A stretch of 64,000 nucleotides of DNA from Nitrospira_D sp019636945 (GCF_047338595.1 NZ_JBLFBO010000009.1:1-64000), one strand, 5' to 3'. Shown: positions 35,848 to 44,545, counted from the first letter of the stretch. Numbers and translations: made by a program. Notes: a model not told the origin generated them from the letters alone.

Positions 35848-36085
35848 CCGTCCGTTGGGTCTCCTGACTTGCGGCTCGTCGTTTCCCTGCGCCTTCCCAT
35901 CCTTTGCGTGAAACGTAAAACGTCATTCGTGAAGCGACTGCAAGAAACCCCTTCCGCTTCACGAGAGACATTTCACGACCCACGCCCTAAGACAGTGGCA
36001 TTATGCAGAGTCACTCCCCGCTTACAGTGGCGGCACCGTGATGGACTTGCACCATCTTCCCCGGCACTGACGGTCTATCTCGTTG
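35848..36085 (-). promoter_or_regulatory. Cobalamin riboswitch upstream of btuB
   Basis: On the minus strand the order of conserved boxes is right for a B12 riboswitch: a GGGGAAGATGGTGCAAGTCC block (about 36042-36064), then GCCGCCACTGTAA, then a GGGAAGGC-type box. The B12 box AAGTCAGGAGACC follows near 35859-35872. A variable arm holds a perfect 10-bp hairpin (TCGTGAAGCG with CGCTTCACGA). The btuB ribosome-binding site is within about 40 bases of the end, so translational control is plausible. As the following 12 genes are nearly gapless, this element probably controls the whole operon. Confidence 0.92.
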
Positions 36086-36196
36086 TGAGTTTTTTCCTCC
36101 TTCCTCTCGGCATCCACCAGTATGGAACAGAAAAAAGGGATGCGCCTTTCCCTGTTGAGTACGAGTACTCACGTACGACATCATCGATGTTCCGAG

Positions 36197-36967
36197 CTAG
36201 CTTCGCATATAGTCTGCCCGAAATTGAGTTGTGCTTGGTACCATATTGGAGAAGTCCCAGTCAAACGTGAGGACTGCCGATCGGTCCGACGTATGAGACA
36301 GCAGCCGGTCACCATTCTTTGCGACTAAGCTCGGCGCCCTCCAAAAATCGAGTGTCTGCTCCGCACCCGTTCGATTGCAGACGATCACGGGTAGTCCCGT
36401 TTCCTGGCTCCGCTGCTCCCATTCCCCATTGGGGCCATGAATGCCTGGTCCCCATGACGCGGGCGACACCAACATCTCTGCCCCTTCGAATTTCAGCGCT
36501 CGAGCGATATTCGATGTATAGGCATCGCTGCAAATAAGCACACCGACCTTAATCCCGTCGCAGTCGATCGGTGCCGCACTGTCGCCTGGACTTGACCATG
36601 ACAGGGAATCGCTCAATACATTGATCTTGCGATGTTTGCCCAATATCTCCCCCGTCGGGCCGATGACAAACACGGAGTTATAGAACCTCCTGCCCTCTCT
36701 CTCCGGGCAACCGAGAAAGACCGTTCGCTTCAACGTTCTCATCAGCTTGCAGACCTGTTGCATCCACGGATCGGGTTGCGGCTGGATCCAATCAGAGCCG
36801 ACGACGTGGGCAAACTGCAGTCCGCACACAGCAAGCTCCGGCGTCACGATCCATTGAGCGTTGATTGCTGCGGCATGTTTGATGGCCTCCACAATCACAT
36901 ACCGGTTCCGATCAATAGCTCCGGGAACCGTCTCAAGATGAAGCAGCGCGATCTTGCCCCGCGTCAT
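36197..36967 (-). CDS. Nitrilase-superfamily carbon-nitrogen hydrolase
   Basis: A 256-residue amidohydrolase of the nitrilase fold. The catalytic Glu-Lys-Cys triad is visible: Glu in 'IVTPELAVCGLQ', Lys in 'KHRKINVLSD' and Cys in 'VGVLICSDAYTS'. Substrates of the family are amides, nitriles or carbamoyl compounds; the particular one is not readable. The ATG lies 1 base after the btuD stop, which places it as the fourth gene of the btuFCD operon behind a B12 riboswitch. That makes an amide in corrinoid uptake or recycling an attractive but unproven substrate. Confidence 0.85.
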   Translation of the reverse strand: MTRGKIALLHLETVPGAIDRNRYVIVEAIKHAAAINAQWIVTPELAVCGLQFAHVVGSDWIQPQPDPWMQQVCKLMRTLKRTVFLGCPEREGRRFYNSVFVIGPTGEILGKHRKINVLSDSLSWSSPGDSAAPIDCDGIKVGVLICSDAYTSNIARALKFEGAEMLVSPASWGPGIHGPNGEWEQRSQETGLPVIVCNRTGAEQTLDFWRAPSLVAKNGDRLLSHTSDRSAVLTFDWDFSNMVPSTTQFRADYMRS

Positions 36968-36968
36968 G

Positions 36969-37871
36969 TCACTTGTTCCCTGTGGATTTCCGACCGGGCA
37001 ATGTCACTCGAGGTACGCCCGAGGTCGGATGTCGATCGATGAGGACCTGACATCGATAGACCTGCTCTAACACCAGAGGCTCGATGACTTCATCGGGAGT
37101 TCCGAGCCGAACCACTTGTCCCTCAGCAAGCAGCAGCAGGCGATCGCAATATTGGCTGACGAGATTCAAATCATGTGAGATCAGAACCACCGTCAAGCCA
37201 CGCTCATCTTTCAATCGACATAACACCGATCCGATCTCAACCTGATGTTGCAGGTCGAGAAACGCAGTCGGCTCATCAAGCAACAAGACGTTCGGTGTCT
37301 GAGCCAAGGCTCGCGCAATCATCGTCCGTTGCCGTTCCCCACCGGAAAGGTCCGTTACCGCCCGCTGGGCCAAGTGGGCAACATCCATCGTCCTCATGGC
37401 ATCCTCGGCAATGGCCATATCCTCCCCGCTTTCCCATCCAAAGCCACTTCCCCATCGGTTTCGAGGACGATGAGGAAATCGTCCCAATAAGACCGTTTCC
37501 GCAACCGTAAAGGGAAAGAGCTGCGGTGTGTCTTGTGGGACCACTCCAACGAGACGAGCAATCTCATCTTGCCCCATCGCTGTCAGGTCTCGTCCGAATA
37601 AGGTGATGCTGCCCTGCTGCGGACTGGCAAGCCGGGCCAAGAGTTTCAACAGGGAGGTCTTTCCTGACCCATTGGGGCCCACGATGCCCAGCACTTCCCC
37701 CTGGGCAACCTGAAAAGATACGTCATCAAGGATCCATGGGCTGCTTGAGGAATCCGTCGACTGATATCGAAACCGAAGGGAATGCACCTCATAGGCGTCG
37801 CACGGTTGGACCAAGCAACTCGCACAAGGCTCGTTGCCTCCACCAGGTTGACTCTCCTTGCCCCCTCTCAC
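36969..37871 (-). CDS. btuD: Corrinoid ABC transporter ATP-binding protein BtuD
   Basis: A 300-residue FecE/BtuD-type ATPase. The Walker A is 'GIVGPNGSGKTSLLKLL', the signature is 'DLSGGERQRTMIARALAQ', and Walker B plus Glu is 'NVLLLDEPTAF' with H-loop 'VVLISHDLNL'. An N-terminal extension of about 25 residues with three cysteines precedes the ATPase core. A GTG start overlaps the btuC stop by 4 bases. It powers corrinoid import with BtuC and BtuF. Confidence 0.9.
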   Translation of the reverse strand: MRGGKESQPGGGNEPCASCLVQPCDAYEVHSLRFRYQSTDSSSSPWILDDVSFQVAQGEVLGIVGPNGSGKTSLLKLLARLASPQQGSITLFGRDLTAMGQDEIARLVGVVPQDTPQLFPFTVAETVLLGRFPHRPRNRWGSGFGWESGEDMAIAEDAMRTMDVAHLAQRAVTDLSGGERQRTMIARALAQTPNVLLLDEPTAFLDLQHQVEIGSVLCRLKDERGLTVVLISHDLNLVSQYCDRLLLLAEGQVVRLGTPDEVIEPLVLEQVYRCQVLIDRHPTSGVPRVTLPGRKSTGNK

Positions 37872-39046
37872 GCCAACCGATCCTTTCGCCAGAGCAGGAG
37901 ATAGACGAAGAATGGCCCGCCCGCCAAAGCGGTGATGATCCCGACCGGAACTTCTGTGGGTGCAATCAACGTCCGCGCTATCGTATCTGCCCCCATGAGA
38001 AAGGTGCCTCCGACTAATGCTGAGGCAGGTAAGAGCAGTCGATGGTCCGCGCCGATGGCCAGGCGCACGGCATGGGGCACGACCATTCCGATAAACCCGA
38101 TCATGCCACTGACAGACACTACGGCACCGGTGACCAATGCCGTCAAGATGAAGATGGAGCGCTTTGCCCGTTCTGTATCGACACCAAGCGAGCGAGCCGC
38201 ATCTTCGCCTAATGCCAGGATATTCAAGGCACGCACCTGTCTGAAGAGGAGGATGAGACTGATCGAAAGATAGACGAGCACCCCAACGAGCCCACTATAC
38301 GTAGGAGAGGTGAGTGTTCCCATCAGCCAGGCCATCATCCCGTATGAACGATTTGGATCCAGGATCGACGTAATGAACATGATCAAGGCGGAGAAGATGG
38401 CGTTCAAAATTACTCCCGTCAACAACAGGTTATGAATAGGCAAGCGTTCTGAGTTGGTCGCCATTCGATAGACAATCATCAACGCGACGATCCCACCGGC
38501 AAAGCCGCACGCCGGCAACGCCGCTTCCGCTAAGAATGTCGTCCCCGCTCCACATAAGACACCCACTGCTGCTCCGAGCGCCGCTCCGCTGGAGACGCCA
38601 AGCACATAGGGATCCGCTAAGGGGTTTCGCAACAAGGCCTGTAAGACAACACCCACCGATGCTAACGAGCAACCGACCAAAAATCCCAGCAACACCCGCG
38701 GAAGTCTAATCTGGAGCAAGATCGTCCGTGTGATATCTGCTGAACCGCCATCCGCTTCAGCCTGATCAACGGTTATGGCACCCATCAACACGCGGAGCAC
38801 CTCTCCATAGGCAATCGGTTGAGCTCCGAAGTGAAGACACACGAGACTTACGACGACCGCCGTCAAACTCAACAACCCAAGTATCAGGATCAAGCGTGAA
38901 CGGGTCAGGATGGCCCCTTGCACAACGCTGCCGTGCGCAGGGGGCGCAGAGCTTTGTTCATGAGACAACCGATCGGCACAGGAACGGGGAAACCCTGTGG
39001 CTGACGGCAGTTTCACAAGAGCCTCATGGATGAAGCGCAGGGACAC
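37868..39046 (-). CDS. btuC: Corrinoid ABC transporter permease BtuC
   Basis: A 392-residue FecCD-family permease with about ten membrane helices. 'QIRLPRVLLGFLVGCSLASVG' , 'NPLADPYVLGVSSGAALGAA' and 'GMIGFIGMVVPHAVRLAIG' are the family signatures. An N-terminal extension of about 45 residues precedes the first helix, and the start overlaps btuF by 23 bases, so a later start is possible. B12 specificity comes from the riboswitch and neighbours; iron-siderophore permeases share the same fold. Confidence 0.9.
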   Translation of the reverse strand: MSLRFIHEALVKLPSATGFPRSCADRLSHEQSSAPPAHGSVVQGAILTRSRLILILGLLSLTAVVVSLVCLHFGAQPIAYGEVLRVLMGAITVDQAEADGGSADITRTILLQIRLPRVLLGFLVGCSLASVGVVLQALLRNPLADPYVLGVSSGAALGAAVGVLCGAGTTFLAEAALPACGFAGGIVALMIVYRMATNSERLPIHNLLLTGVILNAIFSALIMFITSILDPNRSYGMMAWLMGTLTSPTYSGLVGVLVYLSISLILLFRQVRALNILALGEDAARSLGVDTERAKRSIFILTALVTGAVVSVSGMIGFIGMVVPHAVRLAIGADHRLLLPASALVGGTFLMGADTIARTLIAPTEVPVGIITALAGGPFFVYLLLWRKDRLA

Positions 39047-40199
39047 TGGGGCCGAATAGTTCCGGATGAATCGCCCGGACGAGCTGTTCTAGTCCTTCAA
39101 TGACACGAGGCCCAGGACGATTCAGGAGATTCGACGAGACTTCATGAAATCTCTGCCGCTTGACCGCTGAAAGTGAGTCCCAACGCCGCCACTGCTGCTG
39201 CTCGCTTCGCGGCACCGTTTCTACCTCGCCGCTCGGGAAAATCAGCACTTCCGGATCTTCCTTGAGCACGGTCTCCATACTCAGTCGAGGATAGGGAACA
39301 CCCGCCTGAGCGGCGACGTTGACTCCTCCTGCCAGGCCGATCATCTGATGGATAAAACTTCCCGGCCCGACGCTGATCAACGGCTGACTGTTCAACACAT
39401 ACAGGACTCGCTTCGTAGGGAGCGCCTCCACTTTGAGTTTGAGCTCAGTCATACGCTGACGGATACGTTGCGTGACGTCGTTCGCGGCTGAGGTTTTCTC
39501 GAACATTGCCCCCAATGTATGCATCTGAAGCGGGATGTCCTCCAACGTCTTGGCATCGAGGACAAACACGGGGATTTTAAGCTGCTCCAGTTTCACCTGG
39601 AGATCGGGGCGGAGAAAGTCTTTGGGGGCGAGCACCATATCCGGTTGCAAGCCGATGATCGTTTCCATGTTGGGATTGGCATAGCCGACTTTGGCTTTGG
39701 ATTTGGCACCAACCGGGTAATCACAAAACTCTGTGACTCCGACAATCTGCTCACCCAAGCCCAGCGCAAACAACATCTCGGTGATACTCGGCGCCAACGA
39801 GACCACGCGAGCCGGCGGCTTCGCCAGATAGAGACGTCGCCCGGCATCATCAACAAAAGCCCGAGACGAGACATGGGCCATGAACGGCATGCCGGTGAGA
39901 ATTCCCTGTGGCCGTCGCTTCATGATTGAAACTTTGGAACCATAAGCCGATGCCATACTCACATCAAGCAACAGCAGGCAGACGCAGAGTCCGATGACCC
40001 ACTGACGCCCGCGATCGCGTCCAAACAGAGTTCCATGCAAGGCCGCAGCACGTGAACAGCCGAGACGTACAGATGCCTGTACAGTGCACGCCGCCAATGA
40101 TGCGAGAACACCGCAGGAAACCCGTTTCAACGCGATAGCAATAAAAATCCCCAAGGCCTGACCAGACCTTGAGGATTGCACCCGCTTCTTCATCCTCAC
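39024..40199 (-). CDS. btuF: Corrinoid-binding periplasmic protein BtuF
   Basis: A 391-residue cluster A-III substrate-binding protein. The mature domain begins near residue 115: 'RVVSLAPSITEMLFALGLGE', 'IVGVTEFCDYPVGAKS' and 'IIGLQPDMVLAPKD' are typical BtuF features. The N-terminus is unusually long, with two hydrophobic stretches (about 14-40 and 66-85), so the real start is uncertain; the second stretch ('VIGLCVCLLLLDVSMASA') looks like a signal peptide and an internal non-ATG start is possible. It is the first gene behind the second B12 riboswitch. Confidence 0.88.
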   Translation of the reverse strand: MRMKKRVQSSRSGQALGIFIAIALKRVSCGVLASLAACTVQASVRLGCSRAAALHGTLFGRDRGRQWVIGLCVCLLLLDVSMASAYGSKVSIMKRRPQGILTGMPFMAHVSSRAFVDDAGRRLYLAKPPARVVSLAPSITEMLFALGLGEQIVGVTEFCDYPVGAKSKAKVGYANPNMETIIGLQPDMVLAPKDFLRPDLQVKLEQLKIPVFVLDAKTLEDIPLQMHTLGAMFEKTSAANDVTQRIRQRMTELKLKVEALPTKRVLYVLNSQPLISVGPGSFIHQMIGLAGGVNVAAQAGVPYPRLSMETVLKEDPEVLIFPSGEVETVPRSEQQQWRRWDSLSAVKRQRFHEVSSNLLNRPGPRVIEGLEQLVRAIHPELFGPSVPALHP

Positions 40200-40229
40200 C
40201 CGTTCCCCAGCCTCGAGGGAACAACGGTC

Positions 40230-40445
40230 ATGTCTTCGAGCAGGTCTTCTGGCTCATGGTTCCCCCTACTCCCCGTACCTTCCCATCTCTTGAAGCTATC
40301 GGCTCACCGCATTCAGCTCAACGCTAAAAGCTGATTGCTAGCAGCTGACAGCTCCATTGCGACAGTGGCATCACCGGGTTTCGTCCCCATTCACAGCGGC
40401 GGGACCGCGAGGGCTTCAACCCTCTTCCCTTGCTCGAACATTCCT
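40230..40445 (-). promoter_or_regulatory. Cobalamin riboswitch upstream of btuF
   Basis: On the minus strand: TGTTCGAGCAAGGGAAGAGG at the 5' side (to about 40440), then GGTTGAAGCCC, CGGTCCCGCCGCTGTGA, GATGCCACTGTCGC, a GGGAAGG box, and the B12 box GAGCCAGAAGACCTGCTCG at about 40237-40255. The end halves TTCGAGCA and TGCTCGAA pair to close P1. It precedes btuF by about 30 bases and is independent of the btuB element. Confidence 0.93.
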
Positions 40446-40613
40446 AGGCAGAGCACAATAGGAGAGGGGTAGAGAAGTTGTCAAGATCGACTAGATTACT
40501 CCTCCACCACCCGTTGTATCATGAGAAGAATCAGATGCTTGTGAGCGTATATCCGGCTATGGTAGTATCCGGCAGTTCAACTGGATTTCACATCAGCGAG
40601 AAGGAGTACGATC

Positions 40614-40805
40614 GTGGCATTTATGTGTGAAGTGTGCCTCAAGAAGCCGGTCTCCGGAAACAATGTCAGCCATGCGAACAATAAGACCCGGCGCGTGTTC
40701 AATCCCAACATTCAAACCGTGCGAGCCGTCGTCGGCAAGAGCCACAAGCGGATCCGCGTCTGCACTCGCTGCCTGCGTTCCGGGTTGGTCAAGAAAGCCG
40801 TCTAG
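40614..40805 (+). CDS. rpmB: 50S ribosomal protein L28
   Basis: A 63-residue L28. 'HANNKTRRVFNPNIQ' is the conserved core. Four cysteines in two CxxC pairs (C5/C8 and C50/C53) mark the zinc-binding, C+ form of L28. A GTG start lies 8 bases after an AGAAGGAG ribosome-binding site; an ATG three codons in is less well spaced. It stands alone between the B12 transport operon and a convergent small gene. In many bacteria the C+ and C- forms are swapped under zinc control; no Zur site was recognised here. Confidence 0.95.
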   Translation: MAFMCEVCLKKPVSGNNVSHANNKTRRVFNPNIQTVRAVVGKSHKRIRVCTRCLRSGLVKKAV

Positions 40806-40829
40806 TCTTTCCTCACGGTTCACGCAACG

Positions 40830-41144
40830 CTAGGGTGCGCCCCACAGAATCCGGCCTCCTCGCTCGACCAGCTTGATGACCGCTGGATCATCAGGCGACA
40901 GAGTGAGGGTGCGGTTGCCATCTTTGCTTCGAAGCACAAGCCCAACCTCGCCGTTTGCATCCAACCCAATCCCCGCACGGGCTTTCCCTTTTGCATCCAG
41001 GAGTAAGAATTCTTCAGCGTTCACTCCATTCGACTTCTGTGCTTCGGCAGAGTTCGGAAGAACGACCTGGGTACTGACGATCCCACCGACTATTCCGCCA
41101 AAAAATGACGCAACGCAAAGTATCAGCATCTGTTTATTCATCAC
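40830..41144 (-). CDS. Small membrane-anchored or secreted protein
   Basis: A 104-residue protein. An N-terminal hydrophobic segment with 'CVASFFGGIVGGIVSTQVV' is followed by an 'AEA' site near residue 34, so it is either anchored or cleaved. The rest resembles short beta-strand repeats seen in 'LLLDAKGKARAGIGLDANGEVGLVLRSKDGNR' type proteins of unknown role. It converges on rpmB with a 24-base gap. No function can be assigned. Confidence 0.65.
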   Translation of the reverse strand: MMNKQMLILCVASFFGGIVGGIVSTQVVLPNSAEAQKSNGVNAEEFLLLDAKGKARAGIGLDANGEVGLVLRSKDGNRTLTLSPDDPAVIKLVERGGRILWGAP

Positions 41145-41856
41145 GGCGGATCCTTTCGTACAATGAAGCTGAAATCTATCTCCACGTGGTTTATTAAGGA
41201 AGTCGGTACCCTACAGGGCAACCATAGGCCTCTCAATGAATCGTTCGCCTCAGAACATGCGTCAACTCATCTCCTGGTGTCATGTACATGCATTGGATCT
41301 GGCATTCGTTCTTGATTTTGAGATAGGTGCTAACTGTGCATATTGAGTGCCTACAGGGCAGATCCCTTATAATCGCTGCCCTGAGTATTTGAGGCTGTAC
41401 ACAATCCATGAGTTGAGAACCAACCGCACAAGCAAATCGATAACGCTCTCTCTGGATGATTCACAAGTGAGCTGATATTGCATGTGCGAAGAGTGCGGAT
41501 TCGCTCCTAGGCCAACATCCCAATTGTTTGAGGAGGATGGCACGTAGGAAAGTTGCACAATCCCGTGGAAAAGAGAGGCCCTGTAAGGCCATCACCTATG
41601 TTGAGAGAGGTTCTGAAAACCTAGGTTGCCTGGAAAGAGTTATGCGAGATACTGTCTGACAGCACCCCTTACGACACGTCGGAGCAGAACGGCTGTCGGC
41701 TTACAGACGGCAAGGTCTGAAGTTGAGAACGAGACTGCTCCTCGCAGCAAGGCGTTTCGGGTATGACCTGGGAAACATATGACTCTCTATCCTTCTGAGA
41801 CTCTCTGAAAGGTACCCTGTCGATGCAGACCTGTGGCGATCACTTCCCCTTGTCAG
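41145..41856. other. Intergenic stretch without a recognisable gene
   Basis: About 710 bases. The 10-mer CTACAGGGCA occurs twice (about 41211 and 41351). Only short ORFs without ribosome-binding sites or family resemblance are present. No tRNA or riboswitch was recognised. It may hold promoters for the flanking leftward gene or decayed sequence. Confidence 0.45.
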
Positions 41857-42618
41857 TTAGGGCTTCGTGCCGATAAAGACGAATCCATCCGTTTTCCCGC
41901 TATTCCATGCGGCGCTGGTGAGCTGCTTGGTCGCAGCATCAAATAGTCCGATCCCGTTCACCGTCTGCGTTCCAAGCGTGCAGCCGCTTTGTCCACCAAA
42001 TGTAATGGTCACGGTAAACACATTCCCGTCTGTCCTCGGTACAAACGTGCCGCTGAACAGACAGCCCGCACTAGAACTGCCTGAGACTGTTCCTGTGGAT
42101 GTCAGAATGGCCGTCGCAGTTTCAGTCGCCGTGACAGAACCGCTATAGGTGCCTGCAATGGCATTCGGATCTGGCGTCAACTCATAATCGGTATCGTACG
42201 CCGTCGAAAACGTGCTCTGCGTGCTGTTCTGATAGGCGATCGTGCCACTCAAGTTTTGCTTGGTGACATAGCTGCCATTGATTGTCCCGGTGAGCAATCC
42301 AGTTTGCAGATTGAAGTCTCTTGCATCCGACGAAGTGAATGCTCCACTTTGAGCGCTGCTCGTTCCTTGAATAAACCCTTCAAGGAGCGAGGGTTTGCCA
42401 ACTGCAGAATAGAGCAACCAATAGACACCGTTGTCGAGAACCAGCCCGGTCACGGCACGATTGCTGTTGGTCGTCCCCCTCCAAATCCCTTCAGCAGGAC
42501 TTGCCGTGAGCGCCGGAGGAGCTGGCGTCGGCGTATCCCCCTCACCACTACAGGCAGAAAGACTCACGAGCCATAACAGGCCGATCACTGGAGGCACCAT
42601 CCATCTCCGCTGCATCAC
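41857..42618 (-). CDS. Putative lipoprotein of unknown function
   Basis: A 253-residue protein with a lipoprotein signal peptide: hydrophobic 'VIGLLWLVSLSAC' with the lipobox Cys at about residue 23, followed by a Gly/Thr/Pro-rich linker. The rest is rich in Gly, Thr and Ser, with strand-like repeats such as 'GLLTGTINGSYV' and 'AGTYSGSVTATE', and likely forms a beta-rich surface or periplasmic domain. It has no enzyme motif. It lies between the AT-rich gap and tRNA-Gly on the same strand as the tRNA. Confidence 0.7.
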   Translation of the reverse strand: MMQRRWMVPPVIGLLWLVSLSACSGEGDTPTPAPPALTASPAEGIWRGTTNSNRAVTGLVLDNGVYWLLYSAVGKPSLLEGFIQGTSSAQSGAFTSSDARDFNLQTGLLTGTINGSYVTKQNLSGTIAYQNSTQSTFSTAYDTDYELTPDPNAIAGTYSGSVTATETATAILTSTGTVSGSSSAGCLFSGTFVPRTDGNVFTVTITFGGQSGCTLGTQTVNGIGLFDAATKQLTSAAWNSGKTDGFVFIGTKP

Positions 42619-42914
42619 TGTTCTCCTTATGAAGCGACGTCCGACCTCTCGAAAACTGGACGAGTATTTTTAGCAGCCTGCCTAGAATAACTCCTATCCC
42701 ACTCTAGAAGGGGACAGGAGTATGGCCAATCGATCAGCTGATCAAAATTGGACAAAGCGGTTTGATTGCTAGCGGAACATCGAGGACAATCGAAAAGAAG
42801 GAACAGTCGGGGCAAGCGTGATTGAAAGAAGGGAACACTGGGTGCTTTTACCAGACGGCGCAATGAAGAACGACTGCACCGGATGAGCGAGTCGGCCGCA
42901 TACGAAGTGCGGTT

Positions 42915-42989
42915 TGGAGCGGGCGATGGGATTTGAACCCACGACAACTTGCTTGGGAAGCAAGGACTCTACCACTGAGCTACGCCCGC
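42915..42989 (-). tRNA. tRNA-Gly(CCC)
   Basis: A complete cloverleaf of 75 bases including an encoded CCA. Acceptor stem GCGGGCG pairs with CGCCCGC. The D-arm is GCTCAGTGGTAGAGT. The anticodon stem CTTGC/GCAAG holds loop TTCCCAA, giving anticodon CCC, and the T-arm is GTGGGTTCAAATCCCAT. It reads Gly codon GGG. A tyrosine recombinase gene ends 13 bases from its 5' end, so it may mark the edge of an integrated element. Confidence 0.96.
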
Positions 42990-43002
42990 TCGCTAAGAGA
43001 TG

Positions 43003-44199
43003 TCAAGCACTTACAGATTCAACGCCAACAGTACCAGGTTCAGGTGTTATTACCGTGTTAGTCCTGAACGTATGCAGCTTCGCGGCGGCCTTATGTAAGT
43101 CATCCGGCTCAATCGTATTATACCGCCGATGCATCCGGTCTGACTTGTGGCCAACAATCTTCATCGCCGTCGCCGTGTCCACCCCCGCCCGCCTCAGATT
43201 CGTACTGGCCGTATGGCGGAAATCATGCACTCGGAGGTTCGTAATCCCTGCCCGACGACAGGCGGCCTTAAAGGCTGTTCCGATACGTTGAATCGCCTTA
43301 TCTTTATACAGGAACACTCGTGGAGTGTCTAGTCGCCGCTCTTGGAAGAGTTCCAGGAATATCTCATGGACCGCCGGAGTCATGGGAACCACTCGCACCT
43401 CGCCGTTCTTCGTTCGGCGCAAGACAAACTCCTTCCGACGCAGGTCTACGTCAGACCACTCCAATTTCAGCAACTCTCCTCGCCGGGGGCCCACATCATA
43501 GGCCACAGTGAGAAGTCTCCTCAGGTGAGGAGCAAGCGTCGCCTTGAGTCGCTCCCATTCCTCAGGGGTCGCAATCCGGTCCCGTTCGTTGTGCGGATTG
43601 GGCTTCGGCACATGCGAAGCCGGATTGTCTGTCACTAGCTTGAATTGTGGACTCCGTGCGACGTTCAACATATGCGTCAACGTCATATGATCGTGATTTA
43701 TGGTTTGAATAGAGACCGGCAGACCAGCGTCCTCACGTTTCCATCCACAGGTACAGCTTCCTCTCGCAACGATCCCCTGACATGTTGGGCAACTCATCCG
43801 TTTGTACTGGGCTCGTTGGGCTCGATAAGTGGACACATCCTCTGGCCTAATCGCGCCTAACGTCATATCCCCAAAGAACTCCACGAGATTCTCTACGTAC
43901 ACTTTCCGAATCGCATAGCCGCGCAGTCGCTTTACGGATTCAAGGGCCAGATACTGCTCCGCCCACTGTCGAAAGGTGACCGATTGAGCCTTCTGCACAG
44001 TGGGACTCGCCACTTGGCCACTTAGCAACCTAGTTTTGATAAGGGCTTCCTGCTGCTTCGCCATGGTCTTATTCAGAGAGCCAACTTTCCACCGCTTAAG
44101 CTTTCCGCCATAGCTCTCCAGCGCAAGGGATAAGGTCTTACCGTCATCCACTACGCGGAACTCGATGTAATAGCTATCTGACCGCTTTGTAATTCCCAT
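43003..44199 (-). CDS. Tyrosine recombinase / integrase (with Cys-rich insertion)
   Basis: A 398-residue phage-type integrase. Catalytic residues are visible: Arg in 'GPRRGELLKLEW', Lys in 'RRTKNGEVR', His-x-x-Arg in 'RVHDFRHTAST', His in 'KIVGHKSD' and Tyr in 'RRYNTIEP'. Between the core-binding and catalytic parts is 'CPTCQGIVARGSCTCGW', with two CxxC-like pairs suggestive of a zinc ribbon. It ends 13 bases from tRNA-Gly. An excisionase-like gene lies about 95 bases upstream on the same strand. It probably drives integration of an element at or near the tRNA. Confidence 0.9.
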   Translation of the reverse strand: MGITKRSDSYYIEFRVVDDGKTLSLALESYGGKLKRWKVGSLNKTMAKQQEALIKTRLLSGQVASPTVQKAQSVTFRQWAEQYLALESVKRLRGYAIRKVYVENLVEFFGDMTLGAIRPEDVSTYRAQRAQYKRMSCPTCQGIVARGSCTCGWKREDAGLPVSIQTINHDHMTLTHMLNVARSPQFKLVTDNPASHVPKPNPHNERDRIATPEEWERLKATLAPHLRRLLTVAYDVGPRRGELLKLEWSDVDLRRKEFVLRRTKNGEVRVVPMTPAVHEIFLELFQERRLDTPRVFLYKDKAIQRIGTAFKAACRRAGITNLRVHDFRHTASTNLRRAGVDTATAMKIVGHKSDRMHRRYNTIEPDDLHKAAAKLHTFRTNTVITPEPGTVGVESVSA

Positions 44200-44293
44200 G
44201 TAGTCCTCCTCAGTAAATCAATTGCGACGTCGCTCACCGAGGGAAAGCCGGAGCACATCACCCCGGCTCCCCGGTTCGAACAACTCTATGCCC

Positions 44294-44506
44294 TTACACC
44301 ATCCGTGGTGCGACCGGCCTCACGGTATGGGCCTCGATCCATTGCTCTAGTTGCCCCAAGTCGAACTTGGTGAGCCGACCGAGCTTCACATAGGGCACGC
44401 GGCGTTGGCTGACCATGGTGTACAGCGTATGGGGTGACAACCCGGTGTACGCAGCAGCCTCCTGGACGGTGACCAATCGCCGACTGATGGGATTCGTGGC
44501 TTTCAC
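44294..44506 (-). CDS. Excisionase/AlpA-type helix-turn-helix protein
   Basis: A 70-residue protein of the MerR-like helix-turn-helix excisionase family: 'LVTVQEAAAYTGLSPHTLYTM' then 'RVPYVKLGRLTKFDLGQLEQW'. Such proteins bend DNA at attachment sites or regulate the integrase. It begins with GTG, directly after the stop of a 12-codon upstream ORF, which suggests coupled translation. It is followed by the integrase gene. Confidence 0.82.
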   Translation of the reverse strand: MKATNPISRRLVTVQEAAAYTGLSPHTLYTMVSQRRVPYVKLGRLTKFDLGQLEQWIEAHTVRPVAPRMV

Positions 44507-44545
44507 TCAGGCCCTCACACTCCAGCGAGTGAGACGTTGTGACAT
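44507..44545 (-). CDS. Short leader ORF coupled to the excisionase-like gene
   Basis: A 12-codon ORF, MSQRLTRWSVRA, with a strong GGAGGAGC ribosome-binding site about 7 bases before its ATG. Its stop TGA abuts the GTG of the next gene (TGAGTG). The excisionase-like gene has no good ribosome-binding site of its own except within this ORF, so reinitiation is likely. Whether the peptide itself matters is unknown. Confidence 0.5.
   Translation of the reverse strand: MSQRLTRWSVRA

Noticed and set aside
44271..44280. GGTTCGAAC, like a tRNA T-arm
   Set aside because: No acceptor, D or anticodon arm can be built around it.
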